DNA of 31,374 bases, from the NCBI GenBank assembly GCA_019322735.1, contig JAHWIG010000006.1, forward strand, positions 1-31,374, in the 5' to 3' direction. Below, one piece after another: positions 1 through 6,681 of the stretch; the first letter of the stretch is position 1, and the number at the start of each line of letters is the position of its first letter. The notes under the pieces were generated by a model. It was not told where the DNA came from. It made no database searches and saw only the letters and a list, made by a program, of their open reading frames with translations. The DNA comes from Candidatus Woesearchaeota archaeon (GTDB lineage: Archaea; Nanobdellota; Nanobdellia; Woesearchaeales; BS150m-G63). Both the position numbers and the translations under genes were made by a program.

Positions 1-2
1 GT

Positions 3-83
3 GTGGATGTTAGAGTATATTCTTATGTGGATATTTCTGAATGTGTTCAAGGAAGTTATTCCATATATGTATTAGCATGTTAA
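3..83 (+). CDS. C-terminal end of an unknown protein (5' end outside window)
   Basis: An open frame runs in from the left edge and ends at TAA. It reads as 26 residues rich in alternating hydrophobic and polar residues (VRVYSYVDI...SIYVLAC), which looks like the last beta strands of a larger protein. The stop overlaps the next start as TAATG, so the two genes are probably translationally coupled. The fragment is too short to assign a family. Confidence 0.55.
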   Translation: MDVRVYSYVDISECVQGSYSIYVLAC

Positions 84-622
84 TGAAAATGATTAAAATA
101 AAAACAAAAATTTGGGCGATGGTTTTGATTATCTTTGTAGGGCTTGTTGGAGGGGCATATGCACTAACTATGCCCGAAGAAGTAACTGATCAAAATTTAT
201 TAGATGGTGAAGATAGTACTCCTTATGGAGATTTTGAAAACTTAGATAGATTAAGTGAGAATTATGCTTTTTTTAACTTGGATCTCGGTGAAGAATTGAA
301 CCAACAATATAATAATAATGGATTAGAGCTTCAAATGCCAGTTAAGGTCGATGAAGTTTATGAAGAAGAAGAATTAGTTCAAGAACAGATAATGGAAGAA
401 GAAATAATGCAGTATGAAAAAGAAATAAAGGCAAAAAAAACTGAAGGGGAAGAAGAAACAGAGGAGGGAGAACAAGTTGTTGATGAAAGTATCGAACAAA
501 GAATTATTGGATTAGAGAAGCAACAAAATATTTTAAAATACATTCTTGGTGCAAGTGGCCTTATTATAATGGGGTTATTGATTTTTATATTTCATAAATT
601 TAAATTTAAAAAAAAGAGGTAA
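83..622 (+). CDS. Secreted acidic protein with signal peptide and C-terminal membrane anchor
   Basis: I do not recognise the family. The ATG at 83 is preferred over an ATG 42 nt upstream because it overlaps the preceding stop (TAATG) and gives a clean signal peptide: basic MKMIKIKTK, a hydrophobic core, then GGAYA before the likely cleavage. The middle (about residues 85-140) is strongly acidic with Glu runs, probably helical or disordered. Residues about 155-172 form one hydrophobic segment followed by a Lys/Arg tail (KFKFKKKR), the arrangement of a C-terminally anchored protein with its bulk outside the cell. It probably shares a transcript with the upstream partial gene. It converges with the decarboxylase remnant, 48 nt away. 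Confidence 0.7.
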   Translation: MKMIKIKTKIWAMVLIIFVGLVGGAYALTMPEEVTDQNLLDGEDSTPYGDFENLDRLSENYAFFNLDLGEELNQQYNNNGLELQMPVKVDEVYEEEELVQEQIMEEEIMQYEKEIKAKKTEGEEETEEGEQVVDESIEQRIIGLEKQQNILKYILGASGLIIMGLLIFIFHKFKFKKKR

Positions 623-670
623 TATGGAAAAATTAGATGTTTCTTTTGAATTTTTTTAGAATTATCTGAT

Positions 671-1030
671 TCAACCAATAATCTCTGTTTTTAAAGTATT
701 AAGATCGCAGAAATTAGTAGAAAAATTATAAGCTCCCGCATTAAGGAAGATTAATTCATCTCCAATCTTAGGATTCTTTAAGTAAACCCTATAACGGAAT
801 AAGTCCATTGAGCAAGGAGTGATCCCTTTAACAACATAAGCATCTCCTTTTTCCAATTCACCTTCAATCTTTAACTTAACCGGAACAATTAATGCATCCA
901 TATCTGAATTATAAATTGATGCATCCACAATTATATTACCATCATAAACATTTATTATTTTAGTTATTAGTTTTCCTGCTGGAGCAGATATAAATCTCCC
1001 TGGCTCAATCATTAATTTTATGTTATCCAA
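671..1030 (-). pseudogene. C-terminal part of a fold-III PLP-dependent decarboxylase (Orn/DAP/Arg type)
   Basis: The protein begins just before the EPGR motif (IEPGRFIS) that binds the PLP phosphate region in alanine-racemase-fold decarboxylases. It continues through the C-terminal beta domain with G-ITPCSMDLFR, in the place of the family's catalytic-Cys motif, and NAGAYNFS, in the place of GAY. The only start codons are a TTG at 1030 and an internal ATG at 1012. It overlaps the end of the N-terminal half by 8 nt in another frame. About 35-45 residues that normally lie between the barrel's GGG motif and EPGR are missing between the two halves. I read this as a decarboxylase gene broken by a deletion plus frameshift. 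A genuinely split enzyme or an assembly error is also possible. Confidence 0.65.
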
Positions 1031-1607
1031 TGTTTAGTATGCTAATCAAATCTAAGGTTTCTGTATCCAAAATATCTTCTAATTCGTATTGTAAATTCCA
1101 TTCGCTCATGTTCTGAGTCTTTCTATGAAAATGGATTCCAAAATTAATTTTATCTTTAAATTTTTCATTGAGAGATTGTATCCTTTTATTTACTATTTCT
1201 GAAGGCATTCCAAATACAAAATATCTTTCTGTACGCAGAGTTCTTTCTTTTATTTTTATTCTCAAAAAGATTGTAATTTTTTTATGATGATTATTAGATT
1301 CAAGAAAAGATTCAATGATGTTTAAATCAGGTTCATTATCTATAATAAAATTAGTAATTCCTTGGCCTAACAAAGATTCTATTTTTTCTTTAGTCCATCC
1401 CTGGGGCAAAAAAATCACCCGAGACCTGTCTTTTATATGAATTAATTCATTTGTTAAATGCACACTAAAAAGACAATTAGTCTCTTTTTCAAGAATTTTT
1501 GTTACGTCTTGGTTTGTTTTTGAACTATAGGAAATTGTATCTGCTAAATTTTGAAGTTTTTTGTATTGCTCTACTACCTTACTTTTTGATATTGTGAATT
1601 TTGCCAT
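1023..1607 (-). CDS. N-terminal barrel half of a fold-III PLP-dependent decarboxylase
   Basis: This is the TIM-barrel half of an ornithine/DAP/arginine or carboxynorspermidine-type decarboxylase. ISYSSKTN holds the place of the PLP-lysine motif (usually YAVKAN), and GIHFHRKTQ matches the conserved GxHxHxGS region. The frame ends at LNIG, where the family normally continues as a glycine-rich GGG loop. The start ATG lies 2 nt after the stop of the deoxyhypusine-synthase-like fragment, so the pair formed one operon. That neighbour suggests polyamine or hypusine metabolism (inference). Alone this half lacks EPGR and the C-terminal domain, so it is unlikely to be active unless it pairs with the next frame. 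The substrate cannot be decided from sequence. Confidence 0.65.
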   Translation of the reverse strand: MAKFTISKSKVVEQYKKLQNLADTISYSSKTNQDVTKILEKETNCLFSVHLTNELIHIKDRSRVIFLPQGWTKEKIESLLGQGITNFIIDNEPDLNIIESFLESNNHHKKITIFLRIKIKERTLRTERYFVFGMPSEIVNKRIQSLNEKFKDKINFGIHFHRKTQNMSEWNLQYELEDILDTETLDLISILNIG

Positions 1608-1609
1608 CT

Positions 1610-1909
1610 TTATTTTGAATTCTTTAACAAATTATCTTTGTCCAATTCTTCCAATGCTTTTATCATTGCCAATGGAAACATTATTGTTACATCCCCTATA
1701 ACTGTTGCCACGTCACTTTCATCTTTTACTTTCCCCCAAGATTTTGCTTCGTTTGTTGTTGCTCCAGACATGCTGCCTGAAGTATTATGTGCTGTTGTCA
1801 TATATACTGCATATTCTGCCCCGCCATTCAATAAGGTGCAAAGAATTGCGTGATGTTTTGATATGCTTCCTCCAAGTGCAATTACCCCTTTTTTCTCATC
1901 CTGGCTTGT
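1610..1909 (-). pseudogene. 3' fragment of a deoxyhypusine synthase / homospermidine synthase-like gene
   Basis: The reverse frame reads ...KKGVIALGGSISKHH, GGAEYAVYMTTA, SGSMSGATTNEAKSWGKV and GDVTIMFPL. These are the C-terminal motifs of the deoxyhypusine synthase family: the GGG-xxKH segment, the SGA-xxEA-SWGK block with the catalytic lysine, and the terminal DAT-FPL strand. The N-terminal two thirds, including most of the NAD site, is absent. Reading upstream, the frame meets a stop after YLLSTSQDE, and no start codon suits the family. Homology stops at about 1900-1909, where CDC48 homology starts on the opposite strand. The family makes deoxyhypusine on eIF5A or homospermidine from polyamines; which of these applied here is unknown. 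Confidence 0.75.
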
Positions 1910-1959
1910 GGAAAGGAGATATTATCAGCATTGGCGGAACAAGAAAAAGAAGAGACATC

Positions 1960-3813
1960 ATGGCAGAGAGCCCATTTGATGAAATATTTAAGATGCTTGA
2001 GGGTGAATTTGTGGGTATGGGTTTTGGATTAAGTGATATTAAATTTGTTGTTGTTGATGCTATGCCAAAGCAAGCAGTCTTAATAACCGATATGACTGAA
2101 TTAATAATTAATCCTGAGCCTGTTGAAGTTAAAGAGGTTGAGGCTCCTGGAGTAAGTTATGAAGATATTGGTGGATTAGCAGAAGAAATCAAAAAGATAA
2201 GAGAGATGGTTGAGCTGCCATTAAAACATCCAGAATTGTTTGAAAGGCTTGGCATAGAGGCCCCAAAAGGAGTTTTATTGCATGGACCTCCTGGAACTGG
2301 AAAAACATTATTAGCAAAAGCGGTTGCGAATGAGAGTAATTCTAACTTTATCCTTATTAATGGGCCAGAGATTATGAGCAAATATTATGGTCAGAGCGAA
2401 GAAAATTTGAGGAAGAAATTTGAAGAAGCAGAAAAGAATGCTCCAAGCATTGTTTTTATTGATGAGATTGATGCTATTGCCTCTAAAAGAGAGGAAAGCA
2501 AGGGAGAAGTTGAAAGAAGGGTTGTTGCACAATTATTGGCTTTAATGGATGGATTAAATGCAAGAGGGAAGGTTGTTGTTATTGCTGCAACCAATATTGT
2601 TAATGAACTTGATCAAGCATTGAGAAGGCCTGGAAGGTTTGACAGAGAGATAGAGATTGGGGTTCCTGATAAGGAAGGAAGACTGAATGTATTAAAGATT
2701 CATACTAGAAATATGCCGCTTGCAAAGAATGTTAATTTGAAAGGTTTAGCAAACATTACTTATGGTTTTGTAGGGGCAGATTTGGCTGCATTGGCAAAAG
2801 AATCAGCAATGATTGTCTTAAGGAGGATTCTTCCAGATTTAAATCTAAAAGATTCTGGGGTTATTTCAAAAGAGATTCTTGAAAAATTAATAGTTACACA
2901 AAAAGATTTCAGTGATGCACTAAAGATTGTAAGGCCAAGTGCTATGAGAGAAGTATTGGTTGAGGTGCCAAATGTTAAATGGGAAGATGTTGGCGGATTA
3001 AATGAAGTTAAACAGGATTTAAAGGAAGCTGTAGAGTGGCCATTAAATAAACCAGAGGTGTTTAAGAATATGGGAATTAGGCCGCCAAAAGGAATTCTTC
3101 TTTATGGGCCCCCTGGAACTGGAAAAACTATGCTGGCTAAAGCTGTTGCAACAGAGAGTGCTGCTAATTTTATATGGATAAGGGGACCAGAATTAATCTC
3201 AAAATGGGTTGGTGAAAGTGAAAAAGGAATAAGAAAAATTTTCAAAAAAGCCAGACAAACCAGTCCAACAATAATATTCTTTGATGAGATAGATAGTATT
3301 GCTCCAAAAAGGGGAATAAGTACTGATGCAAGAGGAACTGAAAGGGTTGTCAATCAACTATTAGCTGAGATGGATGGATTAGAAGATATGTCAGAAGTTC
3401 TTGTTATTGCTGCAACCAATAGACCAGATATGATTGATACTGCACTGTTAAGACCTGGAAGATTTGATAGAATAATTCTTTCTCCTGTTCCTGATAAGAA
3501 AGCTAGGGAAGATATTTTTAAGATCCATACAGTAGGTATGCCTCTTAAAGGTGTTAATTTGAAATCCTTGGCAGAGAAAACCCAGGGATATGTTGGAGCA
3601 GATATTGAGGCAGTATGCAGGGAGGCAGCAATAGATGCCCTTAGGAAGGATATAAACTCAAAAGAGGTCAGTATGACTAATTTTACAAAGGCATTAAAGA
3701 TTGTTAGGGCTTCTGTTGGTAGAGAGGTAGAGGAGAGATATAAGGAGATTAAGAATGAATTTTCTTCTGCTAGGGCTAAAGAGATTACTGATAAACCAAC
3801 TTATATGGGTTAA
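1960..3813 (+). CDS. CDC48/VCP-type AAA+ ATPase, 5'-truncated
   Basis: This is a tandem AAA+ unfoldase that extracts and unfolds proteins, in archaea probably feeding the proteasome. From the ATG at 1960 it has a short N part (FVVVDAMPKQAVLITDMTEL), then D1 with Walker A GPPGTGKT at residues 109-116, Walker B VFIDEID and pore loop KYYG. D2 has Walker A at 383-390, IIFFDEID and KWVG. The arginine-finger regions (RRPGRFDRE, LRPGRFDR) are present. Recognisable N-domain sequence continues in frame upstream of the ATG (LWKGDIISIGG, from about 1906). So the annotated start is internal, and roughly the first hundred residues of the N-domain (double-psi barrel) are missing. No promoter precedes it. 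It is a real family member with a lost 5' end; activity and start are uncertain. Confidence 0.85.
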   Translation: MAESPFDEIFKMLEGEFVGMGFGLSDIKFVVVDAMPKQAVLITDMTELIINPEPVEVKEVEAPGVSYEDIGGLAEEIKKIREMVELPLKHPELFERLGIEAPKGVLLHGPPGTGKTLLAKAVANESNSNFILINGPEIMSKYYGQSEENLRKKFEEAEKNAPSIVFIDEIDAIASKREESKGEVERRVVAQLLALMDGLNARGKVVVIAATNIVNELDQALRRPGRFDREIEIGVPDKEGRLNVLKIHTRNMPLAKNVNLKGLANITYGFVGADLAALAKESAMIVLRRILPDLNLKDSGVISKEILEKLIVTQKDFSDALKIVRPSAMREVLVEVPNVKWEDVGGLNEVKQDLKEAVEWPLNKPEVFKNMGIRPPKGILLYGPPGTGKTMLAKAVATESAANFIWIRGPELISKWVGESEKGIRKIFKKARQTSPTIIFFDEIDSIAPKRGISTDARGTERVVNQLLAEMDGLEDMSEVLVIAATNRPDMIDTALLRPGRFDRIILSPVPDKKAREDIFKIHTVGMPLKGVNLKSLAEKTQGYVGADIEAVCREAAIDALRKDINSKEVSMTNFTKALKIVRASVGREVEERYKEIKNEFSSARAKEITDKPTYMG

Positions 3814-3856
3814 TCTTTGGATACCCCCAATATCCCTACATTATTATTCTAGTAAA

Positions 3857-3868
3857 TTATTTAAATAA
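3857..3868 (+). promoter_or_regulatory. TATA box of gatD
   Basis: TTATTTAAATAA is centred 26 nt upstream of the ATG at 3889. That places the transcription start at or next to the start codon, so the gatD mRNA is predicted to be leaderless. This spacing also favours the ATG over the GTG at 3871. Confidence 0.6.
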
Positions 3869-3888
3869 GGGTGTTATCTGTTAGATTA

Positions 3889-5172
3889 ATGAAAGCAGAA
3901 TCTGGAGATGTTGTTGAGATAAAAACAAAAGAGGAAATAATTAAAGGCATATGTATGCCTGACGAGAAAGATTTCTATTTTATTAAGCTTGATAGTGGAT
4001 ATAATATTGGAATAAAGAAAAGGCATGTTAAAAGTATAAATGTTGTTGGAAAGAAAAAATCAATTAAATTAAAAGCTAAAAAGATAGAGAGAAAGAAAGG
4101 GTTAGATAAGGTTGTAATACTTCATACTGGGGGAACCATTGCAAGCAGGGTGGATTATGAGACTGGCGGAGTGGTTGCTCAATTTAAACCAGAAGAGTTA
4201 GTGGCAATGTTTCCTGAATTAAATGATATTGTTGAGATAAAAAGCAGACTTATCGGAAATATAATGAGTGAGAACATAAGATTTGCTCATTACAACATAT
4301 TGGCTAAAGAGATAAAGAAAGAGATTGATAATGGAGCTAAAGGAGTTATTGTAACCCATGGAACCGATACCATGCATTATAGCTCTGCCGCTTTATCTTT
4401 TGTCTTAAAGGGGTTAAATGTTCCTGTTGTTTTAGTTGGGGCGCAAAGAAGTTCTGATAGGGGAAGTAGTGATGCTGCAATTAACCTGATTTCTTCATGT
4501 GTTTTTATTGTTAATGGTAATATCAATGGTGTATTTGTTTGTATGCATGAAAATGAGAATGATGACAAATGTATTATTATTAATGGGTTAAGGGCAAGGA
4601 AAATGCATACTTCAAGGAGGGATGCATTCAGACCAATAAATTCATTTGCAATTGCAAGAATTGATTATAAAGAGAAAAAGGTTGAATTACTTTCAAAGAT
4701 GAAAAAAGAGAAAGGAAAATTGCGTTTAAAATTATTTAAAGATAATGTTAAAGTTGGGTTGCTTAAGACAAGACCAAATATGTATTCTTCTGAAATTTTG
4801 GCATATAATGGTTTTGATGGATTGTTGATTGAAGGAACTGGGTTAGGCCAAGCACCAATAACTAAATTTGATAATAAATCTGGAGAAAATGAAAAAATAT
4901 TTACTGCATTAAAGAGATTAAGTGAGAAAACTGTTATTGCTATGAGTTCTCAGGCAATATATGGAAGGATTCAGATGAATGTATATAAAGAGGGGAGATT
5001 ATTGCAGGATATTGGTGTACTAGGAAATTACTGTGATATGACTCCAGAAACTGCCTATATAAAACTTGCATGGCTATTGAGTAATTATTCAAAGAAAGAA
5101 GCTAAAGAAATGTATGGAAAAAATATTCGAGGAGAGATTTCTGAAAGGAGTGAGAATATTTTCTTAGTATGA
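3889..5172 (+). CDS. gatD: Glutamyl-tRNA(Gln) amidotransferase subunit D
   Basis: GatD is the asparaginase-like ammonia-producing subunit of the archaeal GatDE complex, which converts Glu-tRNA(Gln) to Gln-tRNA(Gln). Residues 1-70 form the small N-terminal beta domain. The L-asparaginase fold follows, with the first catalytic threonine block HTGGTIAS (T80, T83), the second block THGTDTMHYSS (T156, D160) and GAQRSSDRGSSDA. The C-terminal domain ends normally, and at 427 residues the length is typical. Its partner GatE is encoded 15 kb away on the other strand in this window, so the two subunits are not co-transcribed. A GTG at 3871 would add six residues, but the TATA spacing supports the ATG. 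Confidence 0.93.
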   Translation: MKAESGDVVEIKTKEEIIKGICMPDEKDFYFIKLDSGYNIGIKKRHVKSINVVGKKKSIKLKAKKIERKKGLDKVVILHTGGTIASRVDYETGGVVAQFKPEELVAMFPELNDIVEIKSRLIGNIMSENIRFAHYNILAKEIKKEIDNGAKGVIVTHGTDTMHYSSAALSFVLKGLNVPVVLVGAQRSSDRGSSDAAINLISSCVFIVNGNINGVFVCMHENENDDKCIIINGLRARKMHTSRRDAFRPINSFAIARIDYKEKKVELLSKMKKEKGKLRLKLFKDNVKVGLLKTRPNMYSSEILAYNGFDGLLIEGTGLGQAPITKFDNKSGENEKIFTALKRLSEKTVIAMSSQAIYGRIQMNVYKEGRLLQDIGVLGNYCDMTPETAYIKLAWLLSNYSKKEAKEMYGKNIRGEISERSENIFLV

Positions 5173-5199
5173 ATTCTGTTAAATGTATCCTAAATTAAA

Positions 5200-5658
5200 A
5201 TGAACCAATTAAAAATATTGAATAATAGGGAAATAAAGGGAATATTAAATTTATTAAATAATCAATTTGGGTTTAAGGAAAAGTTTGATTATGTTTTTCT
5301 AATGAGTTCTAAGAATAAAATTTATTTAGTGAACAAAGATATTGGAAACATTGATCTTGAAAGGCTGAGGATTGATGCTATTGGATTGTATTTTGGAGAG
5401 CTAAACCATGGAGAATTAAGATTATCAATAGAAGGAAGTCAAATGATTGGAAAAAAGTCAAATAAAAATATTATTGAATTGGATAAAAAAGAATCAGAAT
5501 TATGGAGTATGGGGAATGATATTGATAAAAAAATGGATGTTTCTGGTTTTGTGATATTGAAACATAAAAAGGATTTTATTGGGTGTGGCAGATATAAAGA
5601 AGGGAAAATATTTAATTATGTTCCAAAAGAAAGAAGATTGAGGGTTGTTTCTTCTTAA
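5200..5658 (+). CDS. PUA-like RNA-binding protein (RsmF/NOP2 C-terminal domain type)
   Basis: This is a 152-residue stand-alone protein. The C-terminal half (VSGFVILKHKKDFIGCGRYKEG-IFNYVPKERRL) matches the PUA-like domain found at the C-terminus of NOL1/NOP2/RsmF-type m5C methyltransferases, with the G-GR and N-VPKERR signature. The N-terminal half resembles the pre-PUA part of those proteins. No methyltransferase domain is present, so it probably acts as an RNA-binding accessory in rRNA or tRNA maturation (inference). It follows gatD by 27 nt on the same strand and could share its transcript. It converges with the RelA/SpoT-like gene 8 nt downstream. Confidence 0.6.
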   Translation: MNQLKILNNREIKGILNLLNNQFGFKEKFDYVFLMSSKNKIYLVNKDIGNIDLERLRIDAIGLYFGELNHGELRLSIEGSQMIGKKSNKNIIELDKKESELWSMGNDIDKKMDVSGFVILKHKKDFIGCGRYKEGKIFNYVPKERRLRVVSS

Positions 5659-5666
5659 AAGAAAAT

Positions 5667-6668
5667 TTAATCCAAAAAAGAGAGAACCTTATTCAAATCA
5701 GTTTCCATCCTCTTATAATTCTTATCTCTTCTATATTTTTTAATCTCTTTTTCTCTGCTTGATTCATAATGCAAATGATTATCTTTATGAAAAAACTCAT
5801 CAAGAAAATAATCTACCAATGTTGTGAACTGTAACTCTAATGGAATATCTGTTCTAAATTTTTTATGGAAATAATACTTTATATGATTGATATCTTTATT
5901 GGGGTTGTTTCTATGGTCTATGGGTGTATCAAATAACCAAATATTGTTTGGTTTGTATGCTAAAAATCCATTCAAGATACCTTTACTACTCCAAGAAGGA
6001 CATATAACTTTTATTCCAAAATAATCTTCCACGTAACAATTTTTAAAATCGAATTCCATTCCATTATTTTTGTTTTTTCTTACTTCTTTTTTTTCATCCA
6101 TTATTCTTCCAAGCATTTTGTTAATTATTGTTTCTTTTCTTTTGATTCTTTGAAATACTGCATGGAGTCTATAATGATCACCCATCTTTTGTTTGAGGTA
6201 AAGGTCTGCTTTTTTTGGTTTTATATTTTTTAAGTGATCAAAACTAGTGTACTTGTTTCCTGGTTTTTTTTCAATTTCCTGCCTCCATTTATGTGTATAA
6301 TGTGCTAATTGGACAATTCTTTTATCTTCCCCAGATAATTCTGAAAGATCGTTTTTTTTCGATTTCTTTTTATGTTTATGATGAGCCCTATAAAATTTTT
6401 GAAGTCTTTGAACTAAAGGAACTGGTCGACTATTTAACATCAATTCTAATAATTGAAACATATTATCGATCCTTGTATGTATAAATCTTTCATCATGGGA
6501 GTAAATGCTTATGCAATCTTTTCTGAACTCTTCAATAAATAGGTACCCTTCATTAAATTTACTTTCTAAACTTTCTTTAATTTTATTATAATTGGGCGTT
6601 TCTGATTTATACTGATTTAATGGATCTGCTGCAAGCAATAATAAGTCATTTATTTTTTTCTCTAGCAT
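5667..6668 (-). CDS. RelA/SpoT synthetase-like nucleotidyltransferase domain protein
   Basis: Residues about 165-300 follow the order of the (p)ppGpp synthetase domain. RIKRKETIINKM (174-185) matches the R-K-SI-K-M segment that contacts ATP. VEDYFGIKVI (213-222) matches D-xx-GIRVI. NHIKYYFH (261-268) holds the place of NGYRSIH. LELQFTT (277-283) matches EIQIRT with the catalytic Glu (E278) and Gln kept, and FLDEFFHKDNHLHYE matches the AE-EH-Y helix. Differences are K for R in GIRV, loss of the YR of NGYRS and T for R in IRT, so activity or substrate may differ. The N-terminal 160 residues are helical and very Lys-rich (RAHHKHKKKSKK), perhaps RNA-binding. It lies 13 nt after the HD-domain gene, giving the HD-then-synthetase order of long RSH enzymes. 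Confidence 0.65.
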   Translation of the reverse strand: MLEKKINDLLLLAADPLNQYKSETPNYNKIKESLESKFNEGYLFIEEFRKDCISIYSHDERFIHTRIDNMFQLLELMLNSRPVPLVQRLQKFYRAHHKHKKKSKKNDLSELSGEDKRIVQLAHYTHKWRQEIEKKPGNKYTSFDHLKNIKPKKADLYLKQKMGDHYRLHAVFQRIKRKETIINKMLGRIMDEKKEVRKNKNNGMEFDFKNCYVEDYFGIKVICPSWSSKGILNGFLAYKPNNIWLFDTPIDHRNNPNKDINHIKYYFHKKFRTDIPLELQFTTLVDYFLDEFFHKDNHLHYESSREKEIKKYRRDKNYKRMETDLNKVLSFLD

Positions 6669-6681
6669 TTATTTTTCCCAG

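Noticed and set aside
624..659. An 11-codon frame (MEKLDVSFEFF) after the anchored protein gene.
   Set aside because: Too short and without an SD or conserved context; probably chance.
1705..1959. Long 5' extension of the CDC48 frame as real coding sequence.
   Set aside because: Up to about 1905 the opposite strand encodes clear deoxyhypusine-synthase sequence, and the plus-frame residues there are low-complexity shadow. Only LWKGDII onward matches CDC48.
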